Origin: Bacteroidia bacterium | Lineage (GTDB): Bacteria; Bacteroidota; Bacteroidia; UKL13-3 | Reading direction: 5' to 3' | DNA: 64,000 nucleotides | Assembly: GCA_014376805.1 (NCBI GenBank) | Contig: JACMQU010000001.1 | Coordinates: 18,835-82,834 of the forward strand | Shown: positions 1 through 8,110 of the stretch, piece after piece | Numbering within the stretch: position 1 is the stretch's first letter | Layout: each line of letters opens with the position of its first letter | Program-made: the position numbers and the translations under genes | The notes under the pieces: generated by a model | Databases searched by the model: none | Told to the model about the DNA's origin: nothing | The model's input: only the letters and a program-made list of their open reading frames with translations

Positions 1-460
1 GGATAGTGCTGAAATGGCAATCAGAAAGTCTATAGAAATTTATCCGGAGAACTTCTCTGCCTATAGTAATTTAGGATTGGTATATTTTAACAGAAAAGAA
101 TTTAAGAAAGCCACACAGGCTTTTGATTCATCAACAACCTATAAAGAAAATATGGTTGAAAGCTGGTACTATAGTGCCCTCTCCTATCTAAATTTAAACG
201 ATTATAACAATGCCATTAAACAACTGGAAATGGCTGTTAAACATAATGCAAGTATCCCCGAAGTTTACTATTACCTGGCTAAATCTTATGATGCTACCGG
301 TAACACCCAAAAGGCTGCCGATAATTATCAGTTAGCACTATCCATTAACCCTAATTTTGTTCAGGCATGGGGAGATCTGGCAGCAGTTTTTACTAAACTT
401 GGCAAACAGGATTTTGCAAATCAATGTCTCGAAAAATATCATGCATTAGGTGGTAAATAG
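1..460 (+). CDS. TPR-repeat protein, C-terminal part
   Basis: The reading frame is open to the left edge (codons for D-S-A-E precede the first visible Met at position 14), so this is the 3' end of a longer gene. About 150 residues remain and form four tetratricopeptide repeats with the usual alternation (for example SNLGLVYFNRKEFKKATQAF, YYSALSYLNLNDYNNAIKQL, YYLAKSYDATGNTQKAADNY). TPRs are helical protein-binding scaffolds. The specific partner cannot be inferred because the N-terminus, with any signal peptide or extra domain, lies outside the window. A strong hairpin follows the stop codon. Confidence 0.85.
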   Translation, partial: DSAEMAIRKSIEIYPENFSAYSNLGLVYFNRKEFKKATQAFDSSTTYKENMVESWYYSALSYLNLNDYNNAIKQLEMAVKHNASIPEVYYYLAKSYDATGNTQKAADNYQLALSINPNFVQAWGDLAAVFTKLGKQDFANQCLEKYHALGGK

Positions 461-523
461 CTGAATTTTCGATACCGGAAAACCTTTTATTAACAGCCTT
501 TTTAATAGCTGTCTAATTTTTGT

Positions 524-566
524 AAAAAGCCGAATCCTTCGTCAATAGAGGAGTTCGGCTTTTTTT
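524..566 (+). terminator. Rho-independent terminator after the TPR gene
   Basis: The inverted repeat AAAAAGCCGAA / TTCGGCTTTTT is extended inwards by TCCT/AGGA with one bulged G and a loop of about ten bases, then followed by a run of seven T. It sits about 65 bases after the TPR stop codon and about 95 bases before the next start. The A-rich 5' arm could also allow termination from the other strand. Confidence 0.85.
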
Positions 567-630
567 ATTATTACTTCTTCTCTCATTTAAGGGTAATCCA
601 CCGGATTAATGTAAAGGTGCAGTGTTAAGG

Positions 631-644
631 CAGTATAAATACTG
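631..644. promoter_or_regulatory. Operator-like palindrome before the Fic/HTH gene
   Basis: CAGTAT-AA-ATACTG is a perfect inverted repeat with 6-base arms and a 2-base spacer. It lies 15 bases before the start of a protein with a C-terminal DeoR-like helix-turn-helix. A weak -7-like box (TAGTTTCG, one mismatch to TAnnTTTG) follows at 647-654. The position suits an autoregulatory operator, but binding is inferred only from location and symmetry. Confidence 0.4.
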
Positions 645-659
645 TGTAGTTTCGTAGTA

Positions 660-1829
660 ATGATACTGATTAATAAATACGAGCCCCTCATTTCTATCGA
701 TGAAGCATTTTTAAAATGCGTTCAGGACCATGTTGAGCTTTGTAAGATTTATGAATTTATCGACCTGCCTGATCAGATTAGAGTAATAGAAAAACAAAAT
801 AGCACCATACTGCGAAATTATTATGCCAATGCACTTGATAACAACCTGCTTGAAATTAAGACCGTAAAGTATTTAATCAATAAAAACCTAAGACCAGGAA
901 ACATTGCAGAAAAAGCTGTTGAACAATATCAAAAAGCCGAACAATTTATTAATGAGCAACTGCATGAACAATTAAGTGTGCCTTTATTATACCAGTTACA
1001 AAGAATTATTATTGATGATCTTTACCAGAATAATAGTGAAATAAATTTGTTTTCGACACAGCAGGCACGCTTGCCCGAAAAGCTGAATGTAGAAACAGAA
1101 CTGGAACTGGAAAGTCTTTTTGAATTTCTTAATAATGATACTGAATTTCATCCCATAGTTCAATCATGGATGTTGCATTTTCGTTTAATTTCACTGCCCC
1201 TTTTTAGTTTATCACAAACTAAATTTGCAAACCTAGTGCAGTACTTCTGGTTACGTAAACATAAAATGGATATGTTTGGCCTGTTAAGTATTGAACACGA
1301 AATTTATATTAATAAAACCGAGTACGATGAATTACTAAACAAAGTTAAACCGGGAGAAGAAATAAGCCTCAACGACCTTATTGCTTTCGGACTTCAATTA
1401 CACCGGACACAACTAAACCGACTTAAAGATTTGTTCAAGTCGTACTTTAGAAAACAGGTTGATTTTGAAAAATTAAACCCACGACAGAAAAACATTATGA
1501 ATTATGTTTTCGAACGTGGTTATAAATTAAAAGAAATTGACGATAGTATTTTAAATAAACGCCAAAAGCTAATCATGTATATTATTCAACACCGGGGTTT
1601 TATTTCAACAAAAGAACTGGTGAATGAATTTGATTGCAACCGTAAAACCATACAACGCGATTTTACCATGTTGCTGGAGTTGGAACTGGTAAGATCAATA
1701 GGTGCCGGTGCCGGATTACGTTATTGTATTAACCTGCATGAAAAAGGAAATCCGCTATTGGAAAAATACCAAGCGGATTTCGTTAAAATAGCTACACTAA
1801 ATGAAGATAACGGACAAGAAGAATTATAA
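660..1829 (+). CDS. Degenerate Fic-domain protein with C-terminal DeoR-type helix-turn-helix
   Basis: 389 residues. Residues ~40-230 follow the layout of a Fic/DOC domain: an N-terminal helix region, a helical segment leading to HPIVQSWMLHF (164-174), then the segment where the AMP-transfer motif HPFxDGNGR should lie, and a tail GLLSIEHEIYINKTEYDELL like the end of Fic domains. The catalytic motif is replaced by LPLFSLSQTKFA (179-190): the catalytic His, the phosphate-binding DGNG loop and the Arg are all missing, so AMPylation is not expected. Residues ~310-350 (MYIIQHRGFISTKELVNEF..NRKTIQRDF) form a DeoR-like winged helix. I infer a transcription regulator built on a dead Fic scaffold, possibly autoregulating through the palindrome at 631-644. 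The 3' end overlaps the convergent DUF2795 gene by 6 bases. The Fic assignment is by pattern only. Confidence 0.65.
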   Translation: MILINKYEPLISIDEAFLKCVQDHVELCKIYEFIDLPDQIRVIEKQNSTILRNYYANALDNNLLEIKTVKYLINKNLRPGNIAEKAVEQYQKAEQFINEQLHEQLSVPLLYQLQRIIIDDLYQNNSEINLFSTQQARLPEKLNVETELELESLFEFLNNDTEFHPIVQSWMLHFRLISLPLFSLSQTKFANLVQYFWLRKHKMDMFGLLSIEHEIYINKTEYDELLNKVKPGEEISLNDLIAFGLQLHRTQLNRLKDLFKSYFRKQVDFEKLNPRQKNIMNYVFERGYKLKEIDDSILNKRQKLIMYIIQHRGFISTKELVNEFDCNRKTIQRDFTMLLELELVRSIGAGAGLRYCINLHEKGNPLLEKYQADFVKIATLNEDNGQEEL

Positions 1830-2045
1830 TTCGTCCTCGTTGTAAAAATAATCTTCACTAGTCGGGTAATCAGGCCAGATCTCATCAATGGTTTCAAATG
1901 GCTCACCATCATCTTCCAGTTCCTGTAAGTTTTCAATCACCTCCAATGGTGCTCCCGAACGGATAGCATAATCTATTAACTCATCTTTGGTTGCAGGCCA
2001 CGGGGCGTCATCTAAATAAGATGCAAGTTCTAAAGTCCAGTACAT
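1824..2045 (-). CDS. DUF2795-family small acidic protein
   Basis: 73 residues starting MYWTLELASYLDDAPWPATKDELIDYA. This matches the short DUF2795 family, in which a region resembling ELxxYLxxxxWPATKxELIxYAxRxGAP is the signature. The C-terminal half is very acidic (IDEIWPDYPTSEDYFYNEDEL). The function is unknown; in Bacteroidetes these are small soluble proteins, often close to housekeeping genes. It may share a transcript with menE upstream on the same strand (82 bases apart). The ATG start gives the usual family length. Confidence 0.8.
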   Translation of the reverse strand: MYWTLELASYLDDAPWPATKDELIDYAIRSGAPLEVIENLQELEDDGEPFETIDEIWPDYPTSEDYFYNEDEL

Positions 2046-2127
2046 ATCGTAATCAATTTAATTTTACGCGAATTTAAAAAAACCAATCACTTATTGATGA
2101 AGTTTTTATTAAACTTCCAACTATAAA

Positions 2128-3198
2128 TCAAAGCCCTTGATTATGAATTAGTTCCTTTACAGCGTTCCGGTCTGTTTTCCCGTTTTCTGTGAGAGGCCAC
2201 TCACTTATCACCCTTATTTCCTTTGGTAAATGATATTTGGGGAGCTTATCGCTTATCATATCAATCAATTCCTGAAATTCAAATTTGCTAATCGATTCCG
2301 TAGTTACACAGATACATTTTTGCCCCAAATCATCATCTGAAATCGACGAGATCATGAAATTGCCCCTGATTAATTTCTTTACCTTCAGTGCCTCTGATAT
2401 GGCATTCTCAATTTGCTCAGGATTTAACTTTATGCCTCCGCTATTAATTACAAAATCGGATCTTCCCAATACCTTAAAGCTACCATCATTTAATATGTTA
2501 ACTTCATCATGCGTTTCTATCCAGTGATTAATAAAATTTGTTTTGATACAGATACATCCACCATCAGTCATCTTGATTTTTACATGAGCGAGCGGATAAA
2601 ATGAATCCTCTTTACCAACTCTTCTCAATGCTACATGAGAAAGTGTTTCAGTCATGCCATAAGTATGAAATGTTTCTGGCAATCCTTGTTTCAATTGCGT
2701 TTCTAAAAAGGGTGCAATGTTTGCGCCACCAATTAAAACCTGCCTAAATCTGTTAAATTTACTGAAACTAAAATTTCCGACGTTTAGTTGAATAGGTACA
2801 AATGAGGCAAAAGTATATGGATGATCTTCTGATAATAGGGCCAGAACATTTGCATTAGGTTCAACCAATGTAATTTCACAATCAAGCTCCAATGCTCTTG
2901 CTATCATCATGGCGCCTCCTACAAACTTTGGGTTGATACAACAAAAAATATGCTGGGGATAATCACGAAGGCGTAAAGCCGTTATGGTTAATCGCGCACT
3001 CGCCTGTAATTGTTCTTTGTTAAACCCGAAGGCATGTGGCGCACCAGTGCTACCTGATGTAAAAAAAATAAACGGTAACTTATGATACCAATTGTATAAA
3101 AATCTGGCGGTATTTGCAGCATAATCCTCATGCCATATCATCGAGGCAAATGTTTCACCATCGTAAACTTTGTTTTGAAAGTGGATTTTGAAACTCAT
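2128..3198 (-). CDS. menE: o-Succinylbenzoate-CoA ligase (MenE)
   Basis: 356 residues, adenylate-forming (ANL) superfamily. The AMP/phosphate-binding P-loop FFTSGSTGAPHAFGF lies at ~46-60, the adenine-binding motif HTYGMTETLSHVALR at ~179-193, the hinge-like segment VLGRSDFVINSGGIKLNPEQIE at ~244-265, and a C-terminal lysine motif LTENGKTDRNAVKEL near 336-350. MenE activates o-succinylbenzoate with ATP and CoA in menaquinone synthesis. The protein is shorter than E. coli or Bacillus MenE, as usual in Bacteroidetes. The identity is supported by menA and menC at the other end of the window, although menE is separated from them. A generic acyl-CoA ligase is less likely given the size. Confidence 0.8.
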   Translation of the reverse strand: MSFKIHFQNKVYDGETFASMIWHEDYAANTARFLYNWYHKLPFIFFTSGSTGAPHAFGFNKEQLQASARLTITALRLRDYPQHIFCCINPKFVGGAMMIARALELDCEITLVEPNANVLALLSEDHPYTFASFVPIQLNVGNFSFSKFNRFRQVLIGGANIAPFLETQLKQGLPETFHTYGMTETLSHVALRRVGKEDSFYPLAHVKIKMTDGGCICIKTNFINHWIETHDEVNILNDGSFKVLGRSDFVINSGGIKLNPEQIENAISEALKVKKLIRGNFMISSISDDDLGQKCICVTTESISKFEFQELIDMISDKLPKYHLPKEIRVISEWPLTENGKTDRNAVKELIHNQGL

Positions 3199-3556
3199 GG
3201 TTAAAAGAGGGTAAGAAATTATAATATCATACTTAGGATGTTCGTTTATTTTATCAGCCTTTTTATTGCTGAACCAAAAGTTTTTTACTGATCAATTGAT
3301 GGCCCACTTCAATTCTTAAAAATAGATGCCATCATTCAATGCAGGCAATGTATATTTTGTTTGATGTAATCCGATGAAAAAGAAAAAATGAGTTGTAATC
3401 TGAAAGAAATAAAATCTCTATATTTAATAAAAAGGGTTAAACAAATTTCAACATTTGCACGAAATATATAAAAAAGAAAACATGATTTGTTTTTTAATTC
3501 ATTATTCTATATTTGATTAACAAATTTTAAAATTATTAAACCTTTTAAGTCGTTAC
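3199..3556. other. Intergenic region, AT-rich
   Basis: About 360 bases between the start of menE (leftward) and the broken secreted-protein gene (rightward). It should hold promoters for both, but no convincing -33/-7 pair or hairpin is visible. No open frame of note. Confidence 0.5.
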
Positions 3557-4274
3557 ATGAAACAATTTTTTCTTTAATTTTCTTTCTTGTTTCACTAACT
3601 TGTTCTGCTCAAATTCCTACTGGAGTTATTAATTATTATACCCCTGCTGAGCCAACAGGTGGGGCACATTATGCCTTTATTAATAGTAACGCACAACTCA
3701 TTGATGCTCCAATTGGTGAAATTTGGACTGCTGATGGAAATTATCGCAATCATGCATATTTAAAAATAACACAGGATGGGGACAATTTTTATAATTATTT
3801 CACCCTTAGTTAAAGTGTCACTTGCCAAATAACGATTTAAACTATCATTACGTTATGGGAGAATATGACAATACTTCAACAGGGAAAGAATTTTTAGGAA
3901 GCCCAGGCCATTTTTATACAACTGTTTTAGCCACACCTCAAGTAAATACTGATTCATCAGCTTATTATTTCACTACCGGGCAAAAAGACATTAATAAAAT
4001 TTACGCTGAAAATCTTCGCTTATCAATTTATCCAAATCCAATTAATAATAATCAAGAATTAACCGTACACTATTACGTAGCTGCACAAACACAAATCAGT
4101 CTCGAATTATATGATAATTCAGGAAAACTAATTGATCAAAAAACATTAGCTACAGCGGGAAGAAATATTGGAGAACAAAAATTTAATACTGCGCCCCTGA
4201 CTAATGGAATCTATTTTATCCGCCTTAAAACAGATTCGGAAAATACCACACAGCGATTCATTATTAATAGATAA
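3557..4274 (+). pseudogene. Secreted T9SS-sorted protein interrupted by two frameshifts
   Basis: Three reading frames together give one plausible secreted protein. ATG at 3557 reads MKQFF and then stops. One extra T in the T6 run would continue into SLIFFLVSLTCSAQ, a signal peptide, followed by ~75 residues (PTGVINYYTPAEPTGGAHYAF onward) up to a stop at 3811. A second shift near 3806-3815 moves into LPNNDLNYHYVMGEYDNTST, which runs to 4274. The tail is a type A T9SS sorting domain (LSIYPNPINNN..., LELYDNSGKLI, LTNGIYFIRL, QRFIINR). The intact product would be about 235 residues, of unknown function. At least one shift is in a homopolymer, so sequencing or assembly error is a real alternative to gene decay. 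Confidence 0.7.
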
Positions 4275-4285
4275 AATAGCACCAA

Positions 4286-5752
4286 ATGAAAGCTCGCAAT
4301 GGGGTTGTTTTATATTTAATGTTGCTTCTATTTTTGATGGATAACCCGCTCTGCGCCCAAACAAATCTAATCCCAAACCATAGTTTTGAAGAATATATTA
4401 AATGCCCGGACCAGGATATTTGGCTAGGCAACGATATTAGCAGGTTCGTTAAAGACTGGTTAGATCCAGGTTATTCTGCAACACAATATTTTAATTCCTG
4501 CGCTTACGGACCTGCCAAATTAATCAGCAGCGTACCAACTAACCTATTCGGGATCAGAAATGCTTCTGATGGCAATGCCTACATTGCAATAAGAGGTTAT
4601 GGAACTACAAACGCCAGAAATTATCCGGGAGTTAAATTAATGTTCTCTTTAATTAAAGGGCAAAGTTACAAGGTTGGTTTTAAAGCGAGTTTAGCTGATT
4701 CATCTTCGGGCAATATTGATAAATTAGGAATGCTGTTTTATGAAAACAATCCAATGCCAGATTTATATTCTTACGATATCAATGGTCCATGTGTAATCTT
4801 TCCCAATAGGGCACATCTAATTTCAACAAAACAATTAGATACTAGTTGGAATGAGGTAAGCGGAATTTTTAAAGCCGATTTAAATTACAATTATTGCATA
4901 CTCGGCAATTTATTTGATTCTTCCATCACCCACTTCGTGAGAGATTATACCAAGCCAAGCTATGGTGAAAATGGTCAACATCAAAATGTAGTGATGTATT
5001 ATATTGATGACGTAAGCGTAACTGAATACGGTAAAAGAATTGTATTTACAGACACTATTTTTTGTATAAATGACACCTTAAATATAGCTGAAGGCGGGCA
5101 GGCTTATGTACCTTTCTTTTGGTCGTTTCATGCCAATGGCTCAGATACAATATCATTAGATAGCAATTTAATTTTAACGCATCTCAATCATGATACAACC
5201 ATTTATTTAATTACACCATTAAATACCGATTCGGTAAGATTTTATTTTTACCCACCACCTGTTGTAAGTATTATTGGAAGCACCACACTCTGCAACGACT
5301 CTATATTAACCTTAAAAAGCCTGCTTAATAAATTTCAATTGCATGTAAAATATAAGTGGTCAACCGGAGAAGCAAGCCCTGAAATTAAAGTTGCTAATGA
5401 AGGTATTTATAAGGTAACAGTAACATTAGGTTCTTGCCGGTCAACAGATGAAAAAACCGTGAAGTATTGCACAAATTCATTGTTTGTGCCAAATGCATTT
5501 ACACCCGATCATGATAACCTAAATGATAATTTTGAAATTACCAGTAGAAGCATTGAAAAATTTAATATCGAAATTTATGACAAATGGGGTAAGCAGGTTT
5601 TTAGTTCCAATAATCTTTTGCATTCATGGGATGGGACATACGTAAGCATTTCTTCACCTTCCGATGTGTACTTTTATCAAATTAATTATACCACTAAACA
5701 AGAGCCCCTGTTTGAGAAAATTTTAAAAGGAACAATCACATTGCTTAGATAA
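4286..5752 (+). CDS. Secreted protein with gliding-motility (CHU_C) C-terminal domain
   Basis: 488 residues. The signal peptide ends near residue 25 (LMLLLFLMDNPLCAQ). Next comes a domain starting NLIPNHSFEEYIKCP with a jelly-roll-like pattern, as in Bacteroidetes surface proteins with carbohydrate-binding-like N-terminal modules. A short Ig-like segment follows (PPVVSIIGSTTLCNDSILTL... KYKWSTGEASPEIKV). The last ~90 residues are a CHU_C/type B sorting domain (SLFVPNAFTPDHDNLNDNFEI, IEIYDKWGKQVF, SWDGTY). This type of domain directs T9SS export and cell-surface attachment or release. The ligand is unknown. The gene follows the broken secreted-protein gene by 11 bases, so they may once have been co-expressed. 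Confidence 0.85.
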   Translation: MKARNGVVLYLMLLLFLMDNPLCAQTNLIPNHSFEEYIKCPDQDIWLGNDISRFVKDWLDPGYSATQYFNSCAYGPAKLISSVPTNLFGIRNASDGNAYIAIRGYGTTNARNYPGVKLMFSLIKGQSYKVGFKASLADSSSGNIDKLGMLFYENNPMPDLYSYDINGPCVIFPNRAHLISTKQLDTSWNEVSGIFKADLNYNYCILGNLFDSSITHFVRDYTKPSYGENGQHQNVVMYYIDDVSVTEYGKRIVFTDTIFCINDTLNIAEGGQAYVPFFWSFHANGSDTISLDSNLILTHLNHDTTIYLITPLNTDSVRFYFYPPPVVSIIGSTTLCNDSILTLKSLLNKFQLHVKYKWSTGEASPEIKVANEGIYKVTVTLGSCRSTDEKTVKYCTNSLFVPNAFTPDHDNLNDNFEITSRSIEKFNIEIYDKWGKQVFSSNNLLHSWDGTYVSISSPSDVYFYQINYTTKQEPLFEKILKGTITLLR

Positions 5753-5971
5753 AACCATTTTTTAATTAAATAAGCTATAACTCAAAAGGGTTAAAAAATT
5801 AGAATAACATGATTCTGTAGATGTATTTAAATAAGTACTTTTTCTATCATTTAACCGGATGCAAATAAGCAAATAAGCTCACCTCGCCTTTTAATATTAA
5901 CTTCTTTCTAAAACAAAACTCTTTAAAAGATTGCCAACAAAAAAGGAATAATTTAAGTTGTCAAAAATACA

Positions 5972-7300
5972 TCAATGGCCTCTCTTAATCCACAGTTGTG
6001 GGTTTTGTAATACCCTCTGTTTATATATTTCGAAGTGCAATGGTGTAGTTCCATCTTCTTCACTGGTAGCCAGTATTCCAACCTTATCTCCCGTTTCTAT
6101 TTGTTGTCCTATTTTTACAAATACCGTGGCAAGTCTCGCATACACGGTAAAATATTCACCATGGCTGATGAGCACCACCCGTTCCATGCCCGGAATAGGG
6201 AAAATGGCTTTAACAGTTCCGTTAAATATGGTTTGAACAGTTGCATTTGTTTTGGTAGTAATATCAACGCCATTATTATTGGTAATCACTCCTTTTAAGG
6301 AAGGGTGAGAATGTTCTCCAAAAGATTCAGTAATATTTCCTGATTCGAGAGGCCATGGTAAACGTCCTTTGTTTGATGCAAAATCGTTACTCAATTTCAG
6401 ATCAGCTTCATTTAAATAACTATTTGCAGTACGTGTATCTTTTACTACAGGTAATGGTTTGTTTTTGGCTGTAGCAACTTTTGCAGCTCTTTTAGCAGCC
6501 GCCCTCATCCTCGCCTCTTCTGCCCTGCGAGCTTCTTCAATTTCTCTGGCTATCAACTCTCCTATGGCCTTATTAAGTCGTTTGGCATTTTTTTCCTGTT
6601 CAACTATTTGTTGATTAAGTTCAGACACTTTTTGTTGTAGTTTATTAAGCATTACTGCTTCCACCTTTTTATCTTTTTCAAGCAACAGTTTTTCCTTTTC
6701 CTTTTCTGTAAGTAAGAAGTTTTTTTTCTGTTTAATACCAATCATTTCACTAATCCCGTCAATAATGGCATTTTGCGTATTTAAAATTAACAAGCCTTGC
6801 ATTTGCCGGTATTGCCCGTATTGATTAAGATACCGAAGCCTTTTATATGCCTGGTTAAAGTTTTTTGAATCAAATACATATAATAAAGCATCATTAACAT
6901 TGCGTCTTTTGTAAGCGGCAATAATGTTATCTGCATAATCCTTTTTAAGGTTTTCCAGATCATGCTGCAAAGTTTGTATTGCCTTACGCTGACCTTCTAT
7001 CTCAAGGCTCAATTCAAATGTTTCCTGACCTATGTTATCAATTATCCTGACTCTTGTGGTAATTTGTGTAGATATAACATTTAGCTGCGTAAGGGAGTTA
7101 TTTTCCTGCACTCGTGTGCGTTCAAGAATTTTCTTATTTTCTATAATTTCTTGTTGAAGGGCTTTGCGTTTTGCTTCCAGGTCTCTACGCTTGAGATTTG
7201 TTTTTTGGCCATAACACAAACTTAGTAAGCACAGTATGCCAACTGTACTTATAAAAATACGTTTAAAGTACCTGTACCTTATATGATTTTGGAACAACAA
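5972..7300 (-). CDS. EnvC-like murein hydrolase activator with degenerate M23 domain
   Basis: 442 residues. A signal peptide (FISTVGILCLLSLCYGQ) precedes a long coiled coil (~30-270, rich in K/E/Q) and a C-terminal LytM/M23 fold (~315-440). Active M23 enzymes bind zinc with HxxxD and HxH. Here the first is NNNGVDI (His replaced by Asn, Asp kept) and the second is TPLHFEI (first His replaced by Pro). Loss of these ligands is the hallmark of EnvC-type proteins, which activate N-acetylmuramoyl-L-alanine amidases at septation rather than cutting peptidoglycan. No in-frame ATG precedes the signal peptide, so the likely start is TTG at 7300 or 7297. It overlaps the DUF4292 gene by ~38 bases, suggesting translational coupling. 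Confidence 0.85.
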   Translation of the reverse strand: MLFQNHIRYRYFKRIFISTVGILCLLSLCYGQKTNLKRRDLEAKRKALQQEIIENKKILERTRVQENNSLTQLNVISTQITTRVRIIDNIGQETFELSLEIEGQRKAIQTLQHDLENLKKDYADNIIAAYKRRNVNDALLYVFDSKNFNQAYKRLRYLNQYGQYRQMQGLLILNTQNAIIDGISEMIGIKQKKNFLLTEKEKEKLLLEKDKKVEAVMLNKLQQKVSELNQQIVEQEKNAKRLNKAIGELIAREIEEARRAEEARMRAAAKRAAKVATAKNKPLPVVKDTRTANSYLNEADLKLSNDFASNKGRLPWPLESGNITESFGEHSHPSLKGVITNNNGVDITTKTNATVQTIFNGTVKAIFPIPGMERVVLISHGEYFTVYARLATVFVKIGQQIETGDKVGILATSEEDGTTPLHFEIYKQRVLQNPQLWIKRGH

Positions 7301-8057
7301 ATTGTGCGTCGCGTTTTAACTCAGTCGCAAAGTTGTTCAGCCTGAATTTACAATCAAGTTTTTTTTCGCCCTGAATGTTAATTATAAATTGTTGTGGAAA
7401 CGAATTATCCCCCATTAATAAAAAATCCCCATAAGTAACAGTCATTTGGCGGTTTCGGCCTTGTTCAGTTAATAATACAGTTTGAGTTTTTAATGCTTTA
7501 TTATATACACTTTTTTGCTGGGTTGTTCCCAAATTTATCAAAATGGTTAACATTTGATTCATCGTATCCAACACAGTACCCGGCAAAGAGGGATCAAAAA
7601 TAGCGTTCCCCAGAACGAGGTTCTGTAACTGTTCAAAATTTATAGGTGCCTCACTAAAAGAACGCATATAATTATATGAAGCAGAAATATATGTTTTATT
7701 GATAAGATCAATTATACGTATTGAATCTGGTTTAATTAAAATGCGTGCAACATTTACAAAGCCAAGTGCTTTTGCATTTAGCCAGATATATTGATCCTGC
7801 TGAGCCTGCAATTCGAGTTCAAGAGATACTTCCTGCTTCCCATCATTATAGTCTACATCAGCTTTATAATATACAGCAGCTGCGGAGTTTTTTGTTTTTT
7901 TAATTTCTGTAAAAAGCAGGTCGGGAGAATTAGGGATAGCTATTTCCTGCGTGGTTATTTCCGTTTTTTTTATCGTGTTCTTTTTTGTTTTACATCCCAA
8001 CAAAAAAACAACCGGCAATAAAATAATGAGACAGGTGTTTATAATTTTTCTTCGCAT
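7263..8057 (-). CDS. DUF4292 lipoprotein
   Basis: 264 residues. It has a lipoprotein signal peptide (LLPVVFLLGCKTKKN, Cys at residue 22), then a β-rich domain of the DUF4292 family typical of Bacteroidetes, related in pattern to LolA/LolB-type lipoprotein carriers (YIWLNAKALGFVNVARILIKPDSIRIIDLINKTY). It is expected on the outer membrane or periplasmic side. The gene sits between a TPR protein and an EnvC-like protein, a neighbourhood I recall as conserved in Bacteroidetes. A role in envelope assembly is inferred from that context and the fold resemblance, not proven. Confidence 0.8.
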   Translation of the reverse strand: MRRKIINTCLIILLPVVFLLGCKTKKNTIKKTEITTQEIAIPNSPDLLFTEIKKTKNSAAAVYYKADVDYNDGKQEVSLELELQAQQDQYIWLNAKALGFVNVARILIKPDSIRIIDLINKTYISASYNYMRSFSEAPINFEQLQNLVLGNAIFDPSLPGTVLDTMNQMLTILINLGTTQQKSVYNKALKTQTVLLTEQGRNRQMTVTYGDFLLMGDNSFPQQFIINIQGEKKLDCKFRLNNFATELKRDAQFVVPKSYKVQVL

Positions 8058-8110
8058 ATAATTTTAACATCAACAATTAAAACAAAAGAGATTTTATATT
8101 TTTAATAAAT

